Positions 1 through 8,469 of a stretch of 64,000 nucleotides of DNA are shown piece by piece. Source of the DNA: RUG11462 sp045539315 (GTDB taxonomy: Bacteria; Bacillota; Clostridia; Oscillospirales; Acutalibacteraceae). Numbering within the stretch: position 1 is the stretch's first letter; each line of letters begins with the position of its first letter. Below the pieces are notes generated by a model. The model made no database searches and had not been told where the DNA came from. It saw nothing but the letters and a program-made list of their open reading frames with translations. Location: positions 11,456-75,455 of the forward strand of contig JAZQFC010000030.1 of NCBI GenBank assembly GCA_045539315.1, in the 5' to 3' direction. Position numbers and translations under genes: made by a program.

Positions 1-1226
1 ACGAAGATGGCACTATAAAAGAGATAATCGCAAAAGATGGCGCGCCGCAAAGACCTAAAAAATCAATAGTCCATGACCTTGATAAAATGTATTACCCAAA
101 AAACTTTGTTGTGCCTTATATCAACACAGTTTTTGATAGAGCAACTGCCGAAGTTTTCCGTGGTTGTATTCGTGGTTGCAGATTTTGTCAAGCAGGAATG
201 ATGAGCCGTCCTGTAAGAGAAAAATCGCCTGAAATCGTATCGGCACAGGCAAAATCTATTTGTGATACAACAGGTTATGATGAGTTGTCTCTCTGCTCAT
301 TGTCAACAAGTGATTATACAAGAATTGAAGACTTGCTTACTGACTTGTTAGACTGGACAGAAAAAGAAAAAATCAACATTTCTTTACCATCAATGAGAAT
401 TGATGCGTTTTCGCCTGAACTTTTAGAAAAAATCTCAAAGGTACGAAAATCTACTCTTACTTTTGCGCCTGAAGCAGGCTCACAAAGAATGAGAAATGTC
501 ATTAACAAGAATTTAGATGAAGAAGTTATTTTAAAATCTTGTTTAACCGCTTTTGAAGGTGGTCATACAGCGGTAAAACTCTATTTTATGATGGGTTTGC
601 CAACCGAAACTATTGAAGATATAAAAGCAATAGGCGACCTCTCGCAAAAAATAGTAGATTTATATTATGATATGCCTGTTAAACCAAAAGGAAAGCCTGT
701 TGCAGTATCAGTTTCTCTTGCAACATTTGTGCCAAAACCACACACACCATTCCAATGGAGCGCGCAGGACGAATTAGCAACAGTTCGTGAAAAACAACAA
801 GCATTAATTGAACATATTACATCAAGAAAAATTCAAGTTTCGTGGCACGAGAGCAAAACTTCGCTTTTAGAAGCGGTGCTTGCTCGAGGTGATAGAAAGT
901 TAAACAAAGTGCTTTATGATTTAGCAATGGCAGACTGTAACTTGGACGCTTGGGACGAGTATTTGAAATATGAAGAGTGGGAAAAAGCGTTTGAAAACAA
1001 TAATCTTCAAATGTCGTTTTATGCTAATCGTCAAAGAGAATATGATGAAATTCTACCTTGGGACCATATGGACTATGGTGTTTCAAAAGAGTTTTTAGTA
1101 AGAGAAATGGAAAAAGCAAATGCGGCTCAAACAACCGAAAACTGTCGTGATAAATGTGCAGGTTGTGGCGCAAATAAATTCTTGAAAAGGGGTGTAGAAT
1201 GTGCGAAATGTAAGGTTAATTTATAA
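1..1226 (+). CDS. TIGR03960-type B12-binding radical SAM protein, 5' truncated
   Basis: The frame is already open at base 3 with no start near it, so the N-terminus lies outside the window; about 408 codons are present. The radical SAM cysteines (C-IRG-C-RF-C) lie near bases 165-195. They are followed by a catalytic barrel with a FAPEAGSQR segment. The C-terminus is cysteine-rich (CRDKCAGCG, then CAKC). Proteins of this family normally carry a B12-binding domain before the radical SAM core, and that part would be upstream. The family travels with the TIGR03936 protein, which here starts inside the last 26 bases of this gene. Its reaction is not established; a role linked to RNA or ribosome maturation is only suspected from gene context. 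Family assignment is firm, function is not. Confidence 0.88.
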   Translation, partial: EDGTIKEIIAKDGAPQRPKKSIVHDLDKMYYPKNFVVPYINTVFDRATAEVFRGCIRGCRFCQAGMMSRPVREKSPEIVSAQAKSICDTTGYDELSLCSLSTSDYTRIEDLLTDLLDWTEKEKINISLPSMRIDAFSPELLEKISKVRKSTLTFAPEAGSQRMRNVINKNLDEEVILKSCLTAFEGGHTAVKLYFMMGLPTETIEDIKAIGDLSQKIVDLYYDMPVKPKGKPVAVSVSLATFVPKPHTPFQWSAQDELATVREKQQALIEHITSRKIQVSWHESKTSLLEAVLARGDRKLNKVLYDLAMADCNLDAWDEYLKYEEWEKAFENNNLQMSFYANRQREYDEILPWDHMDYGVSKEFLVREMEKANAAQTTENCRDKCAGCGANKFLKRGVECAKCKVNL

Positions 1227-1848
1227 AAAACAGGGCAGAGCAAGATATATTTCGCATCTTGATATCAACCGTTTGTTTTCAAGAGTTTTAAAGCGTTCAG
1301 GTTTGCCAATTTGGTACACCGAAGGTTTTAACCCTCACATTTTTGTAACATTTGCGTTGCCACTATCTCTAGGGTATGTCAGTGAATATGACATTTGCGA
1401 CTTTAGAATTACCGATGATAACATTTCAAATGAAAAGGTATTAGAAGTTTTAAAACAAGCGTTTGGCCATACAATTGAAGTTGTAAATGTAATTGAGCCG
1501 ATAATGAAAGTTAAAGACTTAAACTATGCAGAGTTCAAAATCCAAATCGAATGCGATAATGAGAATAAACAAAAATTAAAAGAATTTTTGTCAAGTGAAC
1601 AAATAATAGTTGAAAAAACAACTAAACATAAAAAGCAACAAACCTTTGATGTAAAGCCTAAAATCAAAAGATATGAAATCACAGATACAGAGAATGGAAT
1701 TTTGGTGTATATGCTTTTGCCAGGAGGAAGCCAAGAAAACATTAACCCATCAATAATTTTTGAAAAAGCATGGGAGAATATAGATTTTGAAATAACAGGC
1801 GTTACAAGAGGCAAATTATATGATAAAAATATGCAGTTATTTCATTGA
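1201..1848 (+). CDS. TIGR03936 / DUF2344 radical-SAM-linked protein
   Basis: A 215-residue protein that opens with RLIYKKQGRARYISHLD, the family signature. It starts at GTG 1201; the nearby ATG at 1199 is followed at once by a stop, and a GGGGTG ribosome site precedes the GTG. It overlaps the upstream radical SAM gene by 26 bases, so the two are almost certainly translationally coupled. In other Clostridia the two domains are adjacent or fused, which supports a joint function. The biochemical role is unknown. There is no signal peptide or membrane segment, so it should be cytoplasmic. Confidence 0.88.
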   Translation: MRNVRLIYKKQGRARYISHLDINRLFSRVLKRSGLPIWYTEGFNPHIFVTFALPLSLGYVSEYDICDFRITDDNISNEKVLEVLKQAFGHTIEVVNVIEPIMKVKDLNYAEFKIQIECDNENKQKLKEFLSSEQIIVEKTTKHKKQQTFDVKPKIKRYEITDTENGILVYMLLPGGSQENINPSIIFEKAWENIDFEITGVTRGKLYDKNMQLFH

Positions 1849-1874
1849 CAAAAAGCGCTTATATATGATATAAT
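1845..1874 (+). promoter_or_regulatory. Sigma-A promoter for the yicC-remA-gmk-rpoZ run
   Basis: TTGACA at 1845-1850 (overlapping the stop codon of the TIGR03936 gene) and TATAAT at 1869-1874 are separated by 18 bases. Both hexamers match consensus. The yicC start follows 35 bases later. Confidence 0.8.
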
Positions 1875-1909
1875 AAACTTTAATAAATTAATAGAAAAGT
1901 GGTTACAGA

Positions 1910-2788
1910 ATGATTAAAAGTATGACCGGTTACGGCAGATGTAATGAAACTGTCGGCAATATGGAAATTACCGCAGAAATCAAAGCCGTTAATCATCGCT
2001 ATTTTGAATTTTCTTCAAGAGTACCTAGACAGTTTGGTTTTCTTGATGAAAAGATAAAACAATATGTAAAAACACAGGTTAACCGTGGTAAGTGTGAAGT
2101 TTATATTTCAATTAATATGCTTGAGAATGACGCAATTTCGGTTGAAGTTAATAAACCACTTGCTCGTGCTTATGTAGATGCTTTAAATGAAATTGCAAAT
2201 GAGTATGATTTGCAAAGTGAATTTAAGTCAATACATATTGCTCGTTTTCCTGAAGTGCTTTCGGTTCACAAAGAAGAGCAGGATGAAGATGAAATCTTTT
2301 CGGCAGTAAAATCAGTTCTTGAAAAAGCAGTTGAAGCGTTTATCAATATGCGTGAAATCGAAGGCGCAAAATTAAAAGCAGATGTTATTTCAAGATGTGA
2401 TTTGATTTTAAAATATGTTGATGTTATCGAGTCTAAATCGTCAGAGTCAGTAAAAGCATATCGCGAAAGATTAGAAGAGCGTATGAAAGAACTTTTGGGC
2501 GATGTTAAGGTTGATGAACAACGCTTACTTACAGAAACCGCTATCTTTGCTGATAAAATTGCAGTTGATGAAGAAACTGTAAGATTAAGAAGTCATATCG
2601 ACCAACTTAAAGGAATGCTTGAAGAAAGTGAGCCTGTAGGCAGAAAGATAGACTTTTTAGTTCAAGAAATGAACAGAGAAGCAAATACAACAGGTTCTAA
2701 ATGCGCAGATATTGAGATAACCAAAATTGTTGTTGAAATTAAATCTGAAATAGAAAAAATCAGAGAGCAAATTCAAAATATTGAATAG
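1910..2788 (+). CDS. yicC: YicC/YloC family endoribonuclease
   Basis: A 292-residue protein beginning with the family hallmark MIKSMTGYGR. The C-terminal DUF1732 block contains FLVQEMNREANTTGSKCAD, which matches the conserved end of YicC proteins. Members are hexameric cytoplasmic RNases; E. coli YicC affects sRNA decay. Length is normal. It heads the run yicC - remA-like - gmk - rpoZ, the standard Firmicutes order, behind its own strong promoter. The start at ATG 1910 is fixed by the N-terminal motif. Confidence 0.93.
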   Translation: MIKSMTGYGRCNETVGNMEITAEIKAVNHRYFEFSSRVPRQFGFLDEKIKQYVKTQVNRGKCEVYISINMLENDAISVEVNKPLARAYVDALNEIANEYDLQSEFKSIHIARFPEVLSVHKEEQDEDEIFSAVKSVLEKAVEAFINMREIEGAKLKADVISRCDLILKYVDVIESKSSESVKAYRERLEERMKELLGDVKVDEQRLLTETAIFADKIAVDEETVRLRSHIDQLKGMLEESEPVGRKIDFLVQEMNREANTTGSKCADIEITKIVVEIKSEIEKIREQIQNIE

Positions 2789-2799
2789 AGTGAAACTGT

Positions 2800-3042
2800 A
2801 TGAAACTTATAAATATTGGTTTTTCAAACCTAATAAATTCTGATAAAATAATAGCAGTTTTGTCGCCTGATTCTGCTCCTGCAAAAAGAATAGTAGCAGA
2901 TGCGAAAAAAGAAAAAAGGCTTATTGATGCAACACAAGGGCGCAAAACAGAGTCGGTTATTATAACAGATTCAGACCACATTGTTTTAAGTTATTTAAAT
3001 AATGACGAAATATATTCAAGGCAAATGCAAACAAAGGAGTAA
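2800..3042 (+). CDS. remA: RemA-like regulator (DUF370)
   Basis: An 80-residue protein with the DUF370 pattern: INIGF start, SPDSAPAKRI core and the TQGRKTESVIITDSDH segment. In Bacillus RemA is a ring-forming DNA-binding protein that activates biofilm matrix genes. In Clostridia the same small protein sits between yicC and gmk, as here, and its regulon is not known. It lies 11 bases after yicC and ends 4 bases before the gmk start, so it is part of the same transcript. Confidence 0.88.
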   Translation: MKLINIGFSNLINSDKIIAVLSPDSAPAKRIVADAKKEKRLIDATQGRKTESVIITDSDHIVLSYLNNDEIYSRQMQTKE

Positions 3043-3046
3043 TACA

Positions 3047-3673
3047 GTGAAGGGTAAACTTTTTATTTTTTCAGGTCCTTCTGGTATCGGTAAAGATACA
3101 GTTTTAAAAGAAGTTGTTAATTCTTCTGATGATATAAAACTTTCTATTTCATCAATAACAAGGGATATGCGTGTTGGTGAAGTAGAGGGCGAAAAGTATC
3201 ATTTCATATCAAAGCAAGAGTTTGAAGAAATGCTAAATAATGATGAACTTCTTGAGTATAATGAGTATGTCGGCAATTATTACGGCACTCCAAAAGCACC
3301 TGTTTTAAAATGGCTTAATGAAGGATACAATGTCATTTTAGAAATAGATGTAAACGGTGCGTTTAAAGTAAAAGAAAAAATGCCAGAAGCTATAATGGTG
3401 TTTATGCTTCCAACTTCTTTTGATGTGCTTCGTCATAGACTTCAAAAGCGTGGCACAGAGAGTGAAGAAGTTATTACTAAAAGGTTAAAACAAGCGGCTA
3501 AAGAAATTTCTTTAGCGCCAAAGTATGACTACTTGTTTTTTAACGATGAGTTAGAAAAAGCAGTTAATGATTTTAAGTCAATTATAAGAGCAGGTAATAG
3601 CGCTCTTTTAAAAGAAAATATGAAAGAAAGTATAGAAAAGGTGATTGAAGATGCTAAATCCATCAATTGGTAA
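3047..3673 (+). CDS. gmk: Guanylate kinase
   Basis: Phosphorylates GMP to GDP with ATP in the cytoplasm. The P-loop is GPSGIGKDT near residues 10-18 and the GMP-binding region reads TRDMRVGEVEGEKYHF. I place the start at GTG 3047, with AAAGGAG at 3033-3039. An upstream in-frame ATG at 3002 would overlap the remA-like gene and has no ribosome site. The resulting 208 residues match the family length. Its 3' end overlaps rpoZ by 23 bases. Confidence 0.92.
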   Translation: MKGKLFIFSGPSGIGKDTVLKEVVNSSDDIKLSISSITRDMRVGEVEGEKYHFISKQEFEEMLNNDELLEYNEYVGNYYGTPKAPVLKWLNEGYNVILEIDVNGAFKVKEKMPEAIMVFMLPTSFDVLRHRLQKRGTESEEVITKRLKQAAKEISLAPKYDYLFFNDELEKAVNDFKSIIRAGNSALLKENMKESIEKVIEDAKSINW

Positions 3674-3824
3674 ACTTATTAATAATTACGAAAGCAGATA
3701 TCAGTTGGTAACTGATATTGCAAAATTAGCGAGACACATTTCGGAAAAAGCAGACGAAAAAGGCGAAAAATTAACTGAAAAACCGGTTAATACTGCTATG
3801 AACGAAATCGCAGATAGAATTTAG
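3651..3824 (+). CDS. rpoZ: RNA polymerase omega subunit
   Basis: A 57-codon gene starting at ATG 3651 inside the end of gmk and stopping with TAG at 3822-3824. It reads MLNPSIGKLI, then YQLVTDIAKLARHI, then KPVNTAMNEIADRI. This matches the conserved omega helix pattern (S-R-Y-x-LV-x-x-AK-R-AR and V-x-x-A-x-x-E-I). Omega helps fold and assemble the beta-prime subunit. The gmk-rpoZ order is nearly universal in Firmicutes. The protein is short for omega but complete at both ends. Confidence 0.88.
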   Translation: MLNPSIGKLINNYESRYQLVTDIAKLARHISEKADEKGEKLTEKPVNTAMNEIADRI

Positions 3825-3868
3825 GAGTATAGGTTTATCCTATTTACCCCCGAAATCAATTATCTTAA

Positions 3869-3897
3869 AAGTCGGGGCGTTTTGTCCTGACTTTTTA
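3869..3897 (+). terminator. Probable intrinsic terminator after rpoZ
   Basis: An 8-bp stem AAGTCGGG/CCTGACTT (3869-3876 with 3886-3893, one G-T pair) around a 9-base loop leads into a T run. priA begins only about 25 bases later, so read-through or attenuation is possible. Confidence 0.5.
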
Positions 3898-3919
3898 TGT
3901 TTTGAAAGGAGTGGAAAGA

Positions 3920-6382
3920 ATGAAAAGCGATGTTGTAGCATCAGTTTATGTTGAAAAAACCAATATATATTTTGATAAATCATTTTCATATTCCATTCCT
4001 GAAGAGTGGCTTGAGAAGGTGTTTGTCGGTCAGCGTGTTTTAGTGCCTTTTGGCAGAGGAAATCGTAAAAGGCAAGGCATTATTAAAGGCTTTATTTCAA
4101 AATCACAAGTAGATGTTAATAAAATCAAACCTATTTTTGAATTGGTTGATGAAGAGCCTGTAATAACTGAAGAAATGATGCAGTTGGCATCATTTATGGC
4201 CGATAGATATTTTTGCACATTTTTCGAAAGTTTGAAACCGCTTTTACCGCTCGGCATTAATGTTAAAGTGGTAAAATCATTTGTGCTCAAAAAGGCTTAT
4301 GAAAAAATTGATTTTAGTGTGCTCACAGATGATGAAAAAATCATAGTCGAAACTTTAAATAATGCGAAAAATAGTGTAAAGATTAATAAACTGTTTGAGA
4401 TTTTAGGGGTAAATAATGAAAAAGTTTTTGATAATTTATTATCCCTTGGCATTATTGAAACAGTTGAAAATGCAGTCAGAAGAGTAGGCGATGCTTCTGT
4501 TAAAATGGTTAAATTGCCTGATGATTTTGAGTTAGATGACTTGGTTAGATATACTGTCAAACAAAAGTCAGTAGCGCAGTTTTTGCTTGACTGTGAAACT
4601 GCATCTGTAAAAGAGGTTACATATTTTACAGGTGTTTCTGCGGCAACTGTAAATGCAATGATAAAGCAAGGCAAATTAGTTGAATTTGAGCGAGAAGTTT
4701 TGCGTTCGCCTTATGAAATTTGCGAGCAAGGTGAAATGAGCGAAATTCATCTTTCAAATGAGCAACAAATTGCCTTTGATAATATAAAACAAGATATGCA
4801 AAATGCTAAAGGTGGCAAAACAGGGCTACTTTTTGGCGTTACAGGGTCTGGTAAAACTCAAGTATTTTTAAAAGCAATTGATGAGTGTATTAACAATGGT
4901 AAAAATGCTATTGTAATGGTACCTGAAATTGCGCTTACTCCGCAAACTATGAGTATTTTTTCTCGTAGATACGGCAAAAAGATAGCGATTTTCCATTCTG
5001 CAATGAGCCTTGGCGCTAGAACTGATGAGTGGAAACGCGTAAAAAAAGGCGAAGCAAGAATTGCAATTGGTACTCGTTCTGCTGTCTTTGCGCCAATGCA
5101 AAATATCGGTCTTATTATTATGGACGAGGAGCAAGAGCATACTTATAAATCTGAAAGTTCGCCTCGTTTTCACGCTCGTGATGTTGCAAGAAAAAGAAGT
5201 CAGTATCATAATTGTTTGTTCCTTATGGCTTCTGCAACACCGTCTGTTGAAACATATTCACTTGCAAAATCAGGATTTTTCTCGCTTTATACTTTGAAAA
5301 ATCGTTTTGGCAATGTAACACTTCCAAAAGTTAAAACCGCTAATATGAAAGAGCAGTACAAACGCGGCAATTTTGGTATTTTCAGCGATACTTTGTGTGA
5401 AAGTTTGCGTGAAACTTTAGATAATAAAAAACAAGCCATAATTCTGCTTAATCGCAGAGGGTATCAAGTGGTTGTTTCTTGTACTAATTGTGGCGAGGTG
5501 CGTCAATGTCCTAATTGCAGTATTTCTATGACATATCATACTGCAAATAATAGAATGATGTGCCATTATTGTGGCTATTCAGAAGAATATACCGATAAAT
5601 GTAAAGTCTGTGGCGAGAGCAATGTGCGTCTTTCGGGTTTTGGCACTCAAAAAGCGCAAGAAGAGTTGGCATCAATTTTCCCTAATATGAGAATACTTCG
5701 TATGGATGCCGATACCACTATGACTCGTAATTCTCACGAAACTAATCTAAATGCGTTTAAAGATGGTCAGTATGATGTTATGATAGGCACACAAATGGTT
5801 GCAAAAGGGCTTGATTTTCCAAATGTAACGCTCGTAGGCGTACTAAATGCCGACCAACTTTTGTATGGCAATGATTTTCGTGGATATGAGAAAACATTTT
5901 CGCTACTTACACAGGTTATCGGTCGTTCAGGTAGAAGCGAAGAGGGAACAGCGGTTATTCAAACCATCTCGCCTGATAATGAGATAATAACTTTGTCAGC
6001 GCAACAAGATTATGAGCAATTTTATGAAACTGAAATCTTGCAAAGAAAAATCTTGAAATACCCGCCTTATTGTGATTTGTGTGTTATAGGTTTTACAGGC
6101 GTTTCAAGAGATAATACAGTAGAAGTTGCAAATATGTTTTTTGATGCTCTTAAAAGAAAAATTGAAACTGATTACAATGATTTAAAGGTAATTATTCTAG
6201 GCCCATCGCCTTGCAATATACCTAAAATCAGTAATAAATACAGATATAGATTAATAATAAAATGCAAAAATAATAAGAGATTCAGAGAATTAATTTTAAA
6301 ATTATTGGTTGATATAAATACAAGCGCAAAATATAAGTATGTATCGCTTTTTGCAGACATCAACCCTGAAAATATAATTTGA
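3920..6382 (+). CDS. priA: Primosomal protein N' (PriA replication-restart helicase)
   Basis: A 3'-to-5' DNA helicase that reloads the replisome at stalled forks. The start at ATG 3920 has AAAGGAGTGG just upstream; a TTG 18 bases earlier is less likely. The Walker A motif is GVTGSGKT and Walker B reads MDEEQEHTYK. A zinc cluster follows with paired CxxC motifs (CTNCGEVRQCPNC, then CHYCG and CKVCG). Helicase motifs V/VI include GTQMVAKGLDFP and QVIGRSGRS. The 820 residues are normal for PriA. In many Firmicutes coaBC lies between rpoZ and priA; it is absent here. Confidence 0.95.
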   Translation: MKSDVVASVYVEKTNIYFDKSFSYSIPEEWLEKVFVGQRVLVPFGRGNRKRQGIIKGFISKSQVDVNKIKPIFELVDEEPVITEEMMQLASFMADRYFCTFFESLKPLLPLGINVKVVKSFVLKKAYEKIDFSVLTDDEKIIVETLNNAKNSVKINKLFEILGVNNEKVFDNLLSLGIIETVENAVRRVGDASVKMVKLPDDFELDDLVRYTVKQKSVAQFLLDCETASVKEVTYFTGVSAATVNAMIKQGKLVEFEREVLRSPYEICEQGEMSEIHLSNEQQIAFDNIKQDMQNAKGGKTGLLFGVTGSGKTQVFLKAIDECINNGKNAIVMVPEIALTPQTMSIFSRRYGKKIAIFHSAMSLGARTDEWKRVKKGEARIAIGTRSAVFAPMQNIGLIIMDEEQEHTYKSESSPRFHARDVARKRSQYHNCLFLMASATPSVETYSLAKSGFFSLYTLKNRFGNVTLPKVKTANMKEQYKRGNFGIFSDTLCESLRETLDNKKQAIILLNRRGYQVVVSCTNCGEVRQCPNCSISMTYHTANNRMMCHYCGYSEEYTDKCKVCGESNVRLSGFGTQKAQEELASIFPNMRILRMDADTTMTRNSHETNLNAFKDGQYDVMIGTQMVAKGLDFPNVTLVGVLNADQLLYGNDFRGYEKTFSLLTQVIGRSGRSEEGTAVIQTISPDNEIITLSAQQDYEQFYETEILQRKILKYPPYCDLCVIGFTGVSRDNTVEVANMFFDALKRKIETDYNDLKVIILGPSPCNIPKISNKYRYRLIIKCKNNKRFRELILKLLVDINTSAKYKYVSLFADINPENII

Positions 6383-6391
6383 GGTGTAAAA

Positions 6392-6838
6392 ATGATTAGA
6401 GAAATTGTAAAAATAGGCGATGAAGTTTTAAGAAAAAAATGCCATAGAGTAGAAAAATTTGATGTAAAACTTCATAGTCTTTTAGATGATATGTATGAAA
6501 CAATGGTTGAAGCAAACGGCGTAGGTCTTGCAGGTCCGCAAGTTGGCATTTTGCGTAGAATCGCGGTAATCGATGTTGGCGATGGCAAAATCGAACTTAT
6601 TAACCCTGAAATTGTTAAAACTTCAGGCGAGCAAACAGGCGAAGAAGGTTGTCTTTCTTGTCCTGGTCAGTGGGGAGAGGTAAAAAGACCTATGAAAGTA
6701 ACCGTTAAAGCGCAAGACAGATTTGGCAAAGAGTTTAAAGTAAAAGGTACAGAACTTTTAGCGCGCGCTTTGTGTCACGAAATCGACCATTTAGATGGCA
6801 CTTTGTTTGTTGATAAAATCGAAGAAGTTAAGGAGTAA
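6392..6838 (+). CDS. def: Peptide deformylase
   Basis: Removes the N-formyl group from nascent proteins. All three family motifs are present in the 148 residues: GVGLAGPQ at 43-50, EGCLS at 85-89 with the metal-binding cysteine, and HEIDH at 129-133. It lies between priA and fmt, 9 bases after one and 3 before the other, with GAGGTG as ribosome site. The def-fmt pair installs and removes the formyl group on initiator methionine. Confidence 0.95.
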   Translation: MIREIVKIGDEVLRKKCHRVEKFDVKLHSLLDDMYETMVEANGVGLAGPQVGILRRIAVIDVGDGKIELINPEIVKTSGEQTGEEGCLSCPGQWGEVKRPMKVTVKAQDRFGKEFKVKGTELLARALCHEIDHLDGTLFVDKIEEVKE

Positions 6839-6841
6839 TAT

Positions 6842-7765
6842 ATGAATATAGTTTTTATGGGCACGCCTGACTTTGCCGAAGAATCACTTCGACAGTTAGT
6901 TAAAAACGGCTATAATGTGTCGGCGGTGTTTACAAAACCTGATATGCCTGTTGGCAGAAAGCGTATTTTAACTCCGCCTGAAGTAAAGGTAGCGGCTAAA
7001 GAGTTAGGGCTTCCTGTTTATCAACCAACCACATTAAAAGACGATGAAGTATATGAAACTTTAAAAGGGTTAAAACCTGATTTAATAGTGGTTGTGGCTT
7101 ATGGTAAAATCTTGCCAAAGAGAATTTTAAGCCTACCACCACTCGGCTGTATCAATGTTCACGCATCACTTTTGCCAAAATACAGAGGGGCATCGCCAAT
7201 TCAATGGTCAATTGTTTGTGGCGAGAGTGAAACCGGCGTTTCAACAATGCTTTTAGATGAAGGTATGGATACAGGCGATATTTTGCTAACTTCTAAAACT
7301 GCAATTAGCGATACTGATACTGCCGAAACTTTGTGGGACAGACTAAAAGTAATGGGTGGAGATTTGCTTATTGAAACTGTAAAGGGGCTCGAAAAAGGCA
7401 CTATTACACCTATAAAACAAGATGAATCTCAAGCAACTTATGCTCCTATTATTAAGAAAACCGATGGCGAGATAGACTGGAATTTATCTGCTTTTGAGAT
7501 TAATTGCAAAATCAGAGGTTTGCACGCATGGCCGGTTGCTTATACAAAATTAAACGGAAAAATGCTTAAAATTTTCTCGGCAGAAATTGTTGAAAAAAGC
7601 GAAAAATCGGGCAAAGTAATTGAGAGCGAAAAAGAATTTGTTGTCGCTTGTGGTTCTGGCGCGCTTAAAATCACAGAACTTCAACTTGAAGGCTCTAAGC
7701 GCATGAAAACCGAAGATTTTTTAAGAGGTAAAAGTATAGATACCGAATTTTTAGGAGTTGACTAA
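6842..7765 (+). CDS. fmt: Methionyl-tRNA formyltransferase
   Basis: Transfers a formyl group from 10-formyl-THF to initiator Met-tRNA. The start MNIVFMGTPDFA and the folate-site signature HASLLPKYRGASPIQW near residues 108-122 are diagnostic. The 307 residues include the C-terminal tRNA-binding domain. It follows def by 3 bases, and its stop (7763-7765) is immediately followed by the ATG of the zinc protease gene, so it is part of the same operon. Confidence 0.95.
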   Translation: MNIVFMGTPDFAEESLRQLVKNGYNVSAVFTKPDMPVGRKRILTPPEVKVAAKELGLPVYQPTTLKDDEVYETLKGLKPDLIVVVAYGKILPKRILSLPPLGCINVHASLLPKYRGASPIQWSIVCGESETGVSTMLLDEGMDTGDILLTSKTAISDTDTAETLWDRLKVMGGDLLIETVKGLEKGTITPIKQDESQATYAPIIKKTDGEIDWNLSAFEINCKIRGLHAWPVAYTKLNGKMLKIFSAEIVEKSEKSGKVIESEKEFVVACGSGALKITELQLEGSKRMKTEDFLRGKSIDTEFLGVD

Positions 7766-7766
7766 A

Positions 7767-8465
7767 ATGCCTTTTTATTATTATTTTGACCCAACATATT
7801 ATTTGTTTGCACTACCTGGGCTTTTAATAGCACTTTATGCTCAATTTAAAGTAAAATCGAATTATTCAAAGTTCAGTAAAGTTTCAAACTCTGCAGGGTT
7901 TACAGGCGAGAGAATTGCAAGAGAAATCTTACAAGCAAACGGAATATTAGATGTTGATGTCAGACCAATTCAAGGAAATTTAACTGATAACTTTAACCCA
8001 AAATACAAAACTATTTATCTTTCAGAGGGTGTTTTTAATAACACTTCTGTATCGGCTATCGGCATTGCCGCTCATGAGGCAGGCCACGCAGTGCAACACG
8101 CGGTAGGTTATACACCTATAAAAGTGCGCTCGGCATTAGTACCGGTTTGTAATTTTGGCGCAGGTATAAGCCCATTTTTGTTAATACTCGGCTATTTATT
8201 TAATTTCACACCGCTTTTATATGTAGCCCTTGCAGTATTTTCATTATCAGTATTATTTCAGTTAGTAACTTTGCCTGTTGAATTTAATGCGTCAAAAAGA
8301 GCATTAGTAGCAATTGAAAATGCAGGTAGATTTAATAATGCAGATTTAAAAGGCGCTAAAAAAGTTTTGTCAGCGGCGGCATTAACTTATGTAGCAGCGC
8401 TTATGCAGTCAATTTTAATGTTCTTATATTATGCGGTTAGAATTTTAGGTAGAAGAAGAGATTAA
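7767..8465 (+). CDS. YugP-family zinc metallopeptidase (membrane)
   Basis: A 232-residue membrane protein with an N-terminal hydrophobic segment, the zinc motif HEAGH at residues 103-107, two closely spaced transmembrane segments at about 130-175, and a last one near the C-terminus. The family is annotated as neutral zinc metallopeptidase (YugP). It is common in the def-fmt-rsmB neighbourhood of Firmicutes and its substrate is unknown. I start at ATG 7767, nine bases after AGGAG, rather than at an in-frame TTG 9 bases upstream. Confidence 0.88.
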   Translation: MPFYYYFDPTYYLFALPGLLIALYAQFKVKSNYSKFSKVSNSAGFTGERIAREILQANGILDVDVRPIQGNLTDNFNPKYKTIYLSEGVFNNTSVSAIGIAAHEAGHAVQHAVGYTPIKVRSALVPVCNFGAGISPFLLILGYLFNFTPLLYVALAVFSLSVLFQLVTLPVEFNASKRALVAIENAGRFNNADLKGAKKVLSAAALTYVAALMQSILMFLYYAVRILGRRRD

Positions 8466-8469
8466 GTTT